Source of the DNA: DASSKF01 sp035690725
GTDB lineage: Bacteria > Actinomycetota > Actinomycetes > Actinomycetales > Dermatophilaceae
NCBI GenBank assembly: GCA_035690725.1
Contig: DASSKF010000257.1
Location: forward strand, 1-23,354
Length of the DNA: 23,354 nucleotides
Direction: 5' to 3'
Of this stretch, positions 13,183 to 21,034 are shown one piece after another (positions within the stretch are counted from its first letter, which is position 1; every line of letters starts with the position of its first letter). Made by a program: the position numbers and the translations under genes. The notes under the pieces are model-generated. The model had not been told where the DNA came from, ran no database searches, and saw nothing but the letters and a program-made list of their open reading frames with translations.

Positions 13183-14199
13183 ATGAGGCGAGGGTCGCTG
13201 TCGCGCTACCTGGCGGTGCGCGTCCTGCTGACGATCCCCATGCTGTTCATCCTGCTCACCATGATCTTCATGGTGCTGCGGGTGGCACCGGGCAACCCGG
13301 TCAAGGCGGCACTGGGCACGCGCCTGCCGCCGGAGGAGATCGCGAAGCGGATCCACGCGCTGGGCTACGACGACCCGTTGTGGCTGCAGTACCTCCACTA
13401 CCTGGGAGGGGCCTTCACCGGTGACTTCGGCGACCCGATCACCGACCGCCGGGACGTGCCGCAGATCGTGCTGGAGACCGCGCCGGCCACCATCGAGCTC
13501 GCGGTGACCGCGATGATCGTCGCGGTCGTCATCGGGGTGCTCGTCGGTGCCCTCGCCGGACGGTTCCGGGACACGCCGTTCGACCTCGGCGGGCGCCTGT
13601 TCGGGGTGGTCATCTATGCCACGCCGCTGTTCTGGCTGGCGCTGCTGGCACAGATGCTCATCGCCGTCCAGCTGGGCTGGCTGCCCAGCAGCGGACGAAT
13701 CGGCACGTTCCAGGACCCACAGCAGATCACCGGCTTCTACGTGGTCGACTCGATCATCACGGGCAACTGGGCTGCACTACAGAGCACGCTGCTGCACCTG
13801 GCGCTGCCGGCGATCACGCTCGGCCTGGTGATCGGCGGGACGTTCGTGCGGCTCGTGCGGGTGAACATGCTGCAGACGCTGCGGGCCGACTACGTCGAGG
13901 CCGCCCGCGCCCGGGGGATCCCCGAGCGTCGGGTGGTCTACCGGCACGCGTTCCGCAACGCGCTCATCCCGGTGATCACCATCATGGGGTTGCAGTTCGC
14001 GCTGCTGCTGGGCAACGCCACCCTCACCGAGACGGTGTTCACCTGGCCGGGCATCGCCCGTGCCCTCGTGCAGTTCATCGGGGCCCGGGACTATGCGGCC
14101 GTGCAGGGGATCGTCACCTTCATCGCCCTGGTGATCGTGGGGATCTCGCTGCTCATCGACTTCATCAACGCGTTGATCGACCCACGGGTGCGGTACTGA
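13183..14199 (+). CDS. Peptide-type ABC transporter permease (OppB/DppB-like)
   Basis: A 338-residue permease with about six membrane segments, the first near 13-30. The coupling-helix motif is D-Y-V-E-A-A-R-A-R-G-I-P, followed by H-A-F-R-N-A-L-I-P-V-I and the ending I-D-F-I-N-A-L-I-D-P-R-V-R-Y, all typical of the DppB branch. A purine-rich GGGAGCGGGAGG directly precedes ATG 13183. The gene follows the binding-protein gene after 31 bp and precedes the permease-ATPase fusion after 22 bp. It forms half of the membrane channel. Confidence 0.93.
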   Translation: MRRGSLSRYLAVRVLLTIPMLFILLTMIFMVLRVAPGNPVKAALGTRLPPEEIAKRIHALGYDDPLWLQYLHYLGGAFTGDFGDPITDRRDVPQIVLETAPATIELAVTAMIVAVVIGVLVGALAGRFRDTPFDLGGRLFGVVIYATPLFWLALLAQMLIAVQLGWLPSSGRIGTFQDPQQITGFYVVDSIITGNWAALQSTLLHLALPAITLGLVIGGTFVRLVRVNMLQTLRADYVEAARARGIPERRVVYRHAFRNALIPVITIMGLQFALLLGNATLTETVFTWPGIARALVQFIGARDYAAVQGIVTFIALVIVGISLLIDFINALIDPRVRY

Positions 14200-14221
14200 C
14201 GTGGGCGACCAGAGGACTTCC

Positions 14222-16363
14222 ATGGACACGACGGAGCATGCCGAGCGGCCGGCGGGGCAACAGCCCCGGCCGGCGCCGGACGATCCTCAGCAGGTGACCC
14301 GGCGCGGCGGCGTCGGCGTCCGCCTGCGGCACATCTGGCGACCGTTCCGCGCCTCGAGCCGGACCTCGCGGGTCCTGGTCTTCGTCGGCGCCGCCATCGT
14401 GATCTTCTTCATCCTGCTGGCCTTCATCGGGCCGCTGCTCTACCCCTATGGCGGCGAGCAGTACCGGATCGAGACCTCGCCCGGGGAGTTCCTGCAGTTC
14501 CCGGGGCTCGAGGGACCCTCCGGGGACCACCTCTTCGGCACGACGAAGGACCGCTTCGACGTGCTGGCCCGCTTGATCGCCGGCGCCCGCATGGCCCTCG
14601 CGGTGGTCGCGCTGGCGGTCGCCTACGGGATGGTCGTCGGGGTGGCCGTCGGCCTCACCAGCGGCTACATCGGCGGCAAGCTCGACCGCCTCCTGGTGAC
14701 CGTCATGGACGCGATCTACTCCTTCCCCCCGCTCGTGCTGGCGATCATCATCGCGTTCGTCCTGCAGCAGGCACTCGGGCGCGGCCTGCTCCCGGCGGCC
14801 ATCGCGGTCGGGGTCGTCTACATCCCGCAGTACTTCCGGGTGGTGCGCAACCAGACCCTGTCGGTCAAGCAGGAGCCGTTCGTCGAGGCGGCGCAGTCCA
14901 TGGGCGCGAGCCGGCGCACCATCGTCGGCCGCTACGTGTTCTTCAACGTCGTGCACACCGTCCCGGTGATCCTCACCCTCAACGCCGCCGACTCGATCCT
15001 CACGCTGGCGGCGCTGGGCTTCCTCGGCTACGGCGTGAAGTACCCCACCCCCGAGTGGGGCTCGGACATCGCCCAGGCGATCCCGGACGTGGCGGCCGGC
15101 ATCTGGTGGACCGCCTTCTGGCCCGGCGTGGCGATCATCGTGCTCGTGACGGCCCTCACCCTCGTCGGCGAGGGGCTCAACGACGTCGTCAACCCGCTGC
15201 TGCGGGCGAAGGGCGTCGCCGGGCGCAAGCTCACCCGGCGGGTCCGGGAGACGCTCGACCGCGGCGACCGCGGCGACCGCGGCGACCGCGGCGACCGCGG
15301 CGACCGCGGCACGGTCGAGCCCTCGGTCGGCGACACCGGCACCGAGCCGGCGGCCGCCGCCTCGGTGCGCGACCTGCGCGTCGGCTACCGGACACCGGAC
15401 GGCCCGCTGTGGGCCGTCGACGGCGTGGACTTCGACATCCAGCCGGGGGAGAGCCTCGGCCTGGTCGGCGAGTCCGGGTGCGGCAAGACGTCCCTGGGGC
15501 GCGCCCTGCTGCAGCTCATGCCGCCGGGCGGGCTCGTCGACGGCAGCGTGCGCATCGGCGGCCGGGAGCTGGTGGGCGCCCCCGAGTCGAGCCTGCGCCG
15601 GATGCGCGGTGAGGACGCGGCGCTGATCTTCCAGGAGCCGATGACCCGCCTCAACCCCTTGATGCGGATCAGCGACCACTTCGTGGAGACCATCCGCACC
15701 CACCTGCCCCGCACGTCGAGGGAAGCAGCCCGCCGGATGGCGCGCGAGGCACTCGCCCAGGTGGGCATCCCGCCGACGCGGGTGGACAGCTACCCGCACG
15801 AGTTCTCCGGCGGCATGCGGCAGCGGGTGATGATCGCCCTGTCGATCGTGCTGCGTCCCCGGCTCGTGGTCGCCGACGAGCCGACGACGTCGCTGGACGT
15901 CATCGTCGAGTCGCAGATCCTCGACATCCTCGAGCGGCTGCGTGCCGAGGAGCAGGTCGGGCTGCTGTTCATCACGCACAATCTCGGGATCGTCGCCGAG
16001 GCGTGCGACAAGGTGGCGGTGATGTATGCCGGCAAGATCGTCGAGTTCGGCACCGTGGACCAGATCTTCGCCGACCCCAAGCACCCCTACACGCGGGGGC
16101 TGCTCGCCTCCACCATCTCGCTGGAGACCACCGAGCTGCGGTCCATCGCCGGCTACCCGCCCGACCTGATCGACCCGCCCACCGGCTGCCGCTACGCCGA
16201 CCGGTGCCCCTATCGGATGGACCACTGCACGCAGGCCGAGCCGGCGCTCGCCGACATCCGTCCCGGGCAGCGAGCCGCCTGCTACCTCCACCCTGGTGCC
16301 GGCGCACCGGTCCCCGCGGGCGTCGACGCGCCGGGCGGGAACCCGCAGGAGGTGGGCGTGTGA
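14222..16363 (+). CDS. Fused ABC transporter permease (OppC-like) and ATPase (OppD-like)
   Basis: A 713-residue two-domain protein. Residues about 50-330 are an OppC/DppC permease: N-terminal segment near 55-75, the motif F-G-T-T-K-D-R-F-D-V-L, and coupling helix E-A-A-Q-S-M-G-A. Residues about 375-700 are an OppD-like ATPase: Walker A G416-E-S-G-C-G-K-T423, signature F-S-G-G-M-R-Q-R, Walker B V-A-D552-E553-P, and a C-terminal oligopeptide/dipeptide domain with cysteines in G-C-R-Y-A-D-R-C-P. The domains are joined by six tandem Asp-Arg-Gly units (346-363). ATG 14222 is preferred over GTG 14201 because AGAGGA lies 5 bases upstream of it. Permease/ATPase fusions of this type are known in actinobacteria. 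The stop overlaps the next start. Confidence 0.92.
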   Translation: MDTTEHAERPAGQQPRPAPDDPQQVTRRGGVGVRLRHIWRPFRASSRTSRVLVFVGAAIVIFFILLAFIGPLLYPYGGEQYRIETSPGEFLQFPGLEGPSGDHLFGTTKDRFDVLARLIAGARMALAVVALAVAYGMVVGVAVGLTSGYIGGKLDRLLVTVMDAIYSFPPLVLAIIIAFVLQQALGRGLLPAAIAVGVVYIPQYFRVVRNQTLSVKQEPFVEAAQSMGASRRTIVGRYVFFNVVHTVPVILTLNAADSILTLAALGFLGYGVKYPTPEWGSDIAQAIPDVAAGIWWTAFWPGVAIIVLVTALTLVGEGLNDVVNPLLRAKGVAGRKLTRRVRETLDRGDRGDRGDRGDRGDRGTVEPSVGDTGTEPAAAASVRDLRVGYRTPDGPLWAVDGVDFDIQPGESLGLVGESGCGKTSLGRALLQLMPPGGLVDGSVRIGGRELVGAPESSLRRMRGEDAALIFQEPMTRLNPLMRISDHFVETIRTHLPRTSREAARRMAREALAQVGIPPTRVDSYPHEFSGGMRQRVMIALSIVLRPRLVVADEPTTSLDVIVESQILDILERLRAEEQVGLLFITHNLGIVAEACDKVAVMYAGKIVEFGTVDQIFADPKHPYTRGLLASTISLETTELRSIAGYPPDLIDPPTGCRYADRCPYRMDHCTQAEPALADIRPGQRAACYLHPGAGAPVPAGVDAPGGNPQEVGV
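15257..15310 (+). repeat. Six perfect tandem copies of GACCGCGGC in the fusion linker
   Basis: The 9-bp unit GACCGCGGC is repeated six times without error and codes Asp-Arg-Gly each time. The unit is a multiple of three, so gain or loss of copies would keep the frame and only change linker length between permease and ATPase. Perfect identity at the DNA level suggests recent slippage expansion. Confidence 0.95.
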
Positions 16364-17658
16364 ACGCGAGCGAACCCCTCCTGTCGGTCCGCGACCTCAG
16401 GACCCACTTCCCCGTCGGAGGAGGCGTCCTCGGCGCCGGACAGGGGGTCGTCAAGGCAGTCGACGGCGTCAGCTTCGACATCCATGCCGGCAACGTGTTC
16501 GGGCTCGTCGGGGAGAGCGGCTCCGGCAAGTCCACGCTCGGGCGCTCGATCCTGCAACTGGTCCGGCCGACCTCCGGCCAGGTGCTCTACCGGGGACAGG
16601 ACCTCGTCCCCCTCAAGGAGAAGCAGATGCGCCCGCTGCGGCGGGAGCTGGGCCTCATCCAGCAGGATCCGAACGCGGCTCTCAACCCGGCGATGACCGT
16701 GGCGCAGGGGGTGGGCCACCCGTTGTGGATCCACGGCCTCGTCGACTCCAAGAGCCAGGCGCGCACGCGCGTCGCCGAGATGCTCGAGCGGGTCGGGCTG
16801 CACCCGGCCAGCACGTTCCTGGACCGCTACCCGGACGAGTTCTCCGGCGGCCAGAAGCAGCGGCTCGTCATCGCGCGGACCCTGATCACCGAGCCCCGGT
16901 TCGTGGTCGCCGACGAGCCGGTCGCCGCGCTGGACATGAGCGTGCGGGCCAAGGTGCTGGAGCTGATGACCGAGCTGGGCCGGGAGATGGGCGTCACCTA
17001 CGTCTTCATCACCCACGACCTGGCGACGGCCCGCTTCCTGTGTGACCGGATCGGCATCCTCTACCTCGGCGGGTTCGTCGAGATGGGCGACGCGGACGAG
17101 CTGTTCGGCAACCCCCAGCACCCGTACACGCGGGCGTTGCTCGAGGCGATCCCGCTGCCCGAGGCCGGCCGCCGCAACCGGGAGAAGATCCTGCCCCGCG
17201 GTGAGATCCCCGACGCCTCACGCCCGCCGGCCGGCTGCACCTTCCACCCCCGGTGCCCGAAGGCCTTCGAGGTGTGCGGCTGGGAGGGCCACGACCTCGT
17301 CGAGGCCATCGAGCAGCGCTGGACCCAGGTGGACCGGGAGCAGTACGAGCACGAGCAGCGGCTCGTCGGTGACCTCGACAAGGTGGAGGTGCACCGGCAG
17401 ACCGTGCGGTTCCCGGCGTCGGAACCGGCGCGGCTCCAGCGCTGGCTCGCCGAGGTGGCGGCACAGCTGCCGAGCGGCGTGCACCAGGGCGTCGCCGCGG
17501 TGGAGGCGGCCGACGGTGCGGTGGAGGTCCGGTTCCGCAGCGGTCCCGCGCCGGCCGTGCAGCAGGTCGCCGGGCGCGACGTCGCCTGCCACCTGCACGG
17601 CGTCGTTCCCCGGCCGGACGGCGTGCACGTGGGCGACCCCGCCGAGGCGTCACCGTAA
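16360..17658 (+). CDS. Peptide-type ABC transporter ATPase (OppF/DppF-like)
   Basis: A 432-residue cytoplasmic ATPase, the second nucleotide-binding subunit of the importer. Walker A is G51-E-S-G-S-G-K-S-T59, the Q-loop lies in L-I-Q-Q-D-P-N-A-A-L-N-P, the signature is F-S-G-G-Q-K-Q-R, and Walker B is V-A-D-E186-P-V-A-A-L-D. In the C-terminal oligopeptide/dipeptide domain the cysteine motif G-C-T-F-H-P-R-C-P-K-A-F-E-V-C is separated from the closing V-A-C-H-L-H by about 100 residues rather than the usual 20 or so. The family is normally about 320-350 residues. GTG 16360 overlaps the fusion-gene stop (GTGA), with AGGAGGTG just upstream. It is the last gene of the operon. Confidence 0.92.
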   Translation: MNASEPLLSVRDLRTHFPVGGGVLGAGQGVVKAVDGVSFDIHAGNVFGLVGESGSGKSTLGRSILQLVRPTSGQVLYRGQDLVPLKEKQMRPLRRELGLIQQDPNAALNPAMTVAQGVGHPLWIHGLVDSKSQARTRVAEMLERVGLHPASTFLDRYPDEFSGGQKQRLVIARTLITEPRFVVADEPVAALDMSVRAKVLELMTELGREMGVTYVFITHDLATARFLCDRIGILYLGGFVEMGDADELFGNPQHPYTRALLEAIPLPEAGRRNREKILPRGEIPDASRPPAGCTFHPRCPKAFEVCGWEGHDLVEAIEQRWTQVDREQYEHEQRLVGDLDKVEVHRQTVRFPASEPARLQRWLAEVAAQLPSGVHQGVAAVEAADGAVEVRFRSGPAPAVQQVAGRDVACHLHGVVPRPDGVHVGDPAEASP

Positions 17659-17677
17659 CGCGGGTACCTACGCGGGA

Positions 17678-17723
17678 GTTGCTGAACGGTCCACGCTCAC
17701 GGGGACCGCGGATCCTCAGCAAC
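17678..17723. terminator. Imperfect palindrome between convergent genes (terminator or repeat element)
   Basis: Outer arms GTTGCTGA (17678-17685) and TCAGCAAC (17716-17723) and inner arms CGGTCC (17687-17692) and GGACCG (17703-17708) can form one long interrupted hairpin. It lies between the convergent transporter ATPase and aconitase genes, so it could terminate both. There is no T-run. It could also be a dispersed palindromic element. Confidence 0.5.
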
Positions 17724-17754
17724 AGTGCACATGCCCGGGGCCGGTCAGCGGGAG

Positions 17755-19719
17755 TCAGACCTCGTCGCTCGACCTCGCCAGCAGCGGGATCTGCCCGCCG
17801 GCGAGCACCATCTCCACCTGACGCGGACTGAGCCGGTGCGTGACGGCATACTGCTCGTCCTTGGTTTGGTTGGTGACCTGTATCTCCGCCCTGTCGGGCA
17901 GCGTCTCGCGCAGGTCCTCGAGGACGAGCACGTCGCCCTGCTCGACCCGATCGTGGTCCGCGGGGTCGGCGAACTCCAGCGCGAGGATCCCGAAGTTGGC
18001 GAGGTTCTGCCAGTGGATCCGCGCGAAGGACCTGGCGATCACGGCCTTGGCGCCGAGGTAGCGCGGGGTGATCGCGGCGTGCTCGCGGGAGGAGCCCTGG
18101 CCGTAGTTGTCGCCGCCCACGATGAGGTGACCGCCCTGGCCGACCGTCTCCTTCGCGCGCTCGGGGTAGGTCTCGTCCACCTGGGTGAACGTGAACTCGG
18201 CGAGCTTGGGCACGTTGGAGCGGAAGGGCAGCGCCCGCGCGCCCGCCGGGGAGATCTCGTCGGTGGAGATGTCGTCGCCGACCTTGAGCAGCACCGGTGC
18301 CTCGATCCGGTCCGGCAGCGCGCCGAAGTCGGGCAGGGAGGAGACGTTCGGCCCCTTCTCGAGCTGGACCCGGCGCGCCTCGTCCTCGGGCAGTGGCTCG
18401 ACCAGCATCGCCGTGTTGACGCTGGACTTCTCGGGCAGGTCCAGCGTCGGGTAGTCCATGCCGAGCTTCTCGGCCAGGTCGCGCGGGTCGACGATCTCCC
18501 CGGCCAGCGCCGCCGCGGCTGCGGTCTCGGGGGAACAGAGGAAGACCCGGTCCTCCTTGGTGCCCGAGCGGCCGGGGAAGTTGCGCGGCATGGTGCGCAG
18601 CGAGTTGTGCCCGACCGCCGGGGCCTGCCCCATGCCGATGCAGCCCATGCAGCCGGCCTGGTGGATCCGGGCCCCCGCGCTGATCAGGTCGAACGTCGCC
18701 CCCATCCTGGTCAGGTCCTGCAGGATCTGGCGGGAGGTGGGGTTCACGTCCAGGCTCACCGCGTCGCTGGTCTGCCGGCCCTTGACCATCGCCGCGACCA
18801 TCGCGAAGTCGCGCAGGCCCGGGTTGGCCGACGACCCGACGACGCACTGGCTCACCAGCTCGCCCGCGACCTCGCGCACCGGCACCACGTTGCCGGGGGA
18901 GGAGGGCGTGGCGATGAGCGGCTCGATCGCGCCCAGGTCGATCTCGTCGTGCAGGTCGTATGCCGGATCCTCCTCCGGGAGCAGCTCGCGGAAGTCCTCC
19001 TCCCGCTCCTCCGCACGGAGGAAGTCGCGCACCGCGTCGTCGGCGGGGAAGACCGTGGTCGTGGCGCCGAGCTCGGCGCCCATGTTGGCGATGACGTGGC
19101 GGTCCATGGCGGTGAGGGTGTCCAGCCCCGGGCCGTAGTACTCGATGATCGTGTTGACCCCACCCTTGACGCCGTGCCGGCGCAGCATCTCGAGGATGAC
19201 GTCCTTGGCGGACGTCCACGGCGGCAGCTGGCCGGTCAGCTTGACCCCCATCACCTTCGGCATGGTGAGGTGCAGCGGCTGGCCGGCGATCGCGAGGGCC
19301 ACCTCGAGGCCGCCGACGCCGATGGCGAGCATGCCCAGGGAGCCGGCCGCGCAGGTGTGCGAGTCCGACCCGCACATGGAGTCGCCGGGCACGCCGAAGC
19401 GCTGCATGTGCGTGGGGTGGGACACACCGTTGCCGGGCTTGGAGAACCAGATGCCGTAGCGGCGGCAGGCCGAGCGCAGGAACAGGTGGTCCTCGGCATT
19501 CTTCTCGTCCGCCTGCAGCAGGTTGTGGTCGACGTACTGCACGCTGACCTTCGCCTTCGTGCGGTCCAGGTCGAGCGCCTCCAGCTCCTGCATCACGAGG
19601 GTGCCGGTGGCGTCCTGGGTCAGCGTCTGGTCGATGCTCAGGGCGATCTCCTCGCCGGGCGTCATCTCGCCGTCGACCAGGTGCGACTCGATGAGCTGGT
19701 GGGCGACGGTGCGTCCCAT
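17755..19719 (-). CDS. acn: Aconitate hydratase, short Aquifex-type form
   Basis: A 654-residue enzyme expected to interconvert citrate and isocitrate in the TCA cycle. The aconitase domains are intact: C-G-S-D-S-H-T-C123-A-A-G-S-L-G, T-S-A-K-D-V-I-L, G-C357-M-G-C360-I-G-M-G-Q-A-P with two cluster cysteines, and the C-terminal swivel domain with G-G-D-N-Y-G-Q-G-S-S-R-E-H near 533-546. The length fits the roughly 650-residue type rather than the 900-residue AcnA common in actinobacteria. At the usual third cluster-cysteine site (G-S-C in other aconitases) the sequence is G295-S-S297, with C292 nearby. ATG 19719 has AAGGAGGA 5 bases upstream, so the long upstream extension of this frame is not coding. 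A paralogous role as a homoaconitase-like hydratase is possible but less likely. Confidence 0.88.
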   Translation of the reverse strand: MGRTVAHQLIESHLVDGEMTPGEEIALSIDQTLTQDATGTLVMQELEALDLDRTKAKVSVQYVDHNLLQADEKNAEDHLFLRSACRRYGIWFSKPGNGVSHPTHMQRFGVPGDSMCGSDSHTCAAGSLGMLAIGVGGLEVALAIAGQPLHLTMPKVMGVKLTGQLPPWTSAKDVILEMLRRHGVKGGVNTIIEYYGPGLDTLTAMDRHVIANMGAELGATTTVFPADDAVRDFLRAEEREEDFRELLPEEDPAYDLHDEIDLGAIEPLIATPSSPGNVVPVREVAGELVSQCVVGSSANPGLRDFAMVAAMVKGRQTSDAVSLDVNPTSRQILQDLTRMGATFDLISAGARIHQAGCMGCIGMGQAPAVGHNSLRTMPRNFPGRSGTKEDRVFLCSPETAAAAALAGEIVDPRDLAEKLGMDYPTLDLPEKSSVNTAMLVEPLPEDEARRVQLEKGPNVSSLPDFGALPDRIEAPVLLKVGDDISTDEISPAGARALPFRSNVPKLAEFTFTQVDETYPERAKETVGQGGHLIVGGDNYGQGSSREHAAITPRYLGAKAVIARSFARIHWQNLANFGILALEFADPADHDRVEQGDVLVLEDLRETLPDRAEIQVTNQTKDEQYAVTHRLSPRQVEMVLAGGQIPLLARSSDEV

Positions 19720-19835
19720 GAGTTCCTCCTTCGTGAGCCGGCACCGGCGCCCGACGAGTTCCGGACGCCGCAGCCAGGACGGACAAGGCCCACCATGCCC
19801 CCTTTCCCCGTGCCCTGCAGCCCCCGGGCGTCGCG

Positions 19836-19841
19836 TACGCT
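19836..19841 (+). promoter_or_regulatory. Putative -10 element of a leaderless prfB transcript
   Basis: TACGCT ends 8 bases before GTG 19850. No ribosome binding site lies between them. The same hexamer and spacing precede the kinase start at 8487. The divergent gap of 130 bp (19720-19849) must also hold the aconitase promoter, for which only a weak TTGTCC-type -35 on the minus strand was seen. Confidence 0.45.
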
Positions 19842-19849
19842 GTTGCCCC

Positions 19850-20962
19850 GTGGCAGTCGACTTCTCCCAAGAGCTCAAGGACCTGCGCCAGACCATGGAG
19901 TCGGTGCGGGAGGTGACCGACGTCGATGCGCTGCGTGCGCAGATCGCGGACCTGGAGAAGCAGTCCGCTGCACCGGACCTGTGGGACGACGTCGAGCACG
20001 CCCAGCGGGTGACCAGCGCCCTGTCCCGGGCCAACTCCGAGCTGGAGCGGGTGACCGGGATGGACCAGCGGGTCGAGGACCTCGAGGTCCTGGTCCAGCT
20101 GGCCACCGAAGAGGATGACGGAGGTGTCCTCCAGGAGGCGGAGCGGGACCTCGCCAAGCTCAAGAAGGACGTCGCCGAGCTCGAGGTCCGCACCCTGCTC
20201 AACGGGGAGTACGACCAGCGCGAGGCGGTCGTGACCATCCGCTCCGGTGCCGGGGGAGTGGACGCCGCCGACTTCGCCGAGATGCTGCTGCGGATGTACC
20301 TCCGCTGGGCCGAGCGGCACGGCTACGACACCAAGGTGCTCGACACGTCGTACGCCGAGGAGGCGGGGCTGAAGTCGGCGACGTTCGAGGTCAAGGTCCC
20401 GTACGCCTATGGCCACCTCACCGTCGAGGGCGGCACGCACCGGCTGGTGCGGATCTCACCCTTCGACAACCAGGGCCGCCGGCAGACCTCGTTCGCCGCC
20501 GTCGAGGTCGTCCCGCTCATCGAGTCGACCGACCACATCGAGATCCCGGAGAACGAGATCAAGGTCGACGTGTTCCGGTCCTCCGGGCCAGGCGGTCAGA
20601 GCGTCAACACGACCGACTCGGCCGTGCGGATGACGCACCTCCCCACCGGCGTCGTCGTGTCGATGCAGAACGAGAAGTCACAGATCCAGAACCGCGCGGC
20701 CGCGCTCCGGGTGCTGCAGTCCCGGCTGCTGCTGATGCGCAAGGCCGAGGAGGCGGCCGCGAAGAAGGAGCTCGCCGGCGACGTCAAGGCCAGCTGGGGC
20801 GACCAGATGCGCTCCTACGTCCTGCACCCGTACCAGATGGTCAAGGACCTGCGGACCGAGCACGAGGTCGGCAACACCTCGGCCGTGTTCGACGGCGACA
20901 TCGACGGGTTCCTCGAGGCCGGCATCCGCTGGAAGCGCTCGCTGGAGCGACAAGAGGCGTAG
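19850..20962 (+). CDS. prfB: Peptide chain release factor 2
   Basis: A 370-residue release factor that recognises UAA and UGA stops and triggers peptide release on the ribosome. The stop-codon recognition tripeptide is S203-P-F205, diagnostic of RF2 rather than RF1. The catalytic loop is S-G-P-G248-G-Q250-S-V-N. The N-terminal coiled-coil domain spans about 1-100. There is no internal UGA frameshift site, so synthesis is not autoregulated in the way of the enterobacterial gene. GTG 19850 is chosen because V-A-V-D-F-S matches the usual N terminus of actinobacterial RF2 and the upstream part of the frame is antisense to aconitase. It is followed by a strong terminator rather than by ftsE/ftsX. 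Confidence 0.97.
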   Translation: MAVDFSQELKDLRQTMESVREVTDVDALRAQIADLEKQSAAPDLWDDVEHAQRVTSALSRANSELERVTGMDQRVEDLEVLVQLATEEDDGGVLQEAERDLAKLKKDVAELEVRTLLNGEYDQREAVVTIRSGAGGVDAADFAEMLLRMYLRWAERHGYDTKVLDTSYAEEAGLKSATFEVKVPYAYGHLTVEGGTHRLVRISPFDNQGRRQTSFAAVEVVPLIESTDHIEIPENEIKVDVFRSSGPGGQSVNTTDSAVRMTHLPTGVVVSMQNEKSQIQNRAAALRVLQSRLLLMRKAEEAAAKKELAGDVKASWGDQMRSYVLHPYQMVKDLRTEHEVGNTSAVFDGDIDGFLEAGIRWKRSLERQEA

Positions 20963-20966
20963 AGGC

Positions 20967-21006
20967 GGGTGTGCCCGCCCCGCCAGCCGGCGGAGCGGGC
21001 ACACCC
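20967..21006. terminator. Strong bidirectional hairpin between prfB and the sugar ABC operon
   Basis: A 12-bp perfect outer stem, GGGTGTGCCCGC (20967-20978) with GCGGGCACACCC (20995-21006), continues after one mismatch into a 5-bp inner stem CCGCC/GGCGG around a 4-base loop. It starts 4 bases after the prfB stop and ends 28 bases from the convergent stop. It lacks a T-run, as is common in actinobacteria. Confidence 0.8.
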
Positions 21007-21034
21007 GGGGCAGGGGCCCGGGCTCGGCAACGGC

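Noticed and set aside
15257..15310. Tandem repeat considered as a CRISPR or iteron array
   Set aside because: Units are 9 bp, contiguous, without spacers, and in frame as Asp-Arg-Gly inside a transporter gene.
14200..15320. Permease::ATPase fusion as a sequencing artefact
   Set aside because: One continuous frame joins both complete domains through an in-frame repeat, and such fusions are known in actinobacterial peptide importers.
19850..20000. Programmed +1 frameshift at the start of prfB
   Set aside because: The reading frame is continuous from GTG 19850 with no in-frame UGA in the first part, as usual for actinobacteria.
17009..20440. Very long open frames antisense to the aconitase, transporter ATPase and prfB genes (several over 700 codons)
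   Set aside because: They are shadow frames of high-GC genes. They are rich in Arg, Gly and Ala, show no domain, and the opposite strand encodes well-conserved proteins.
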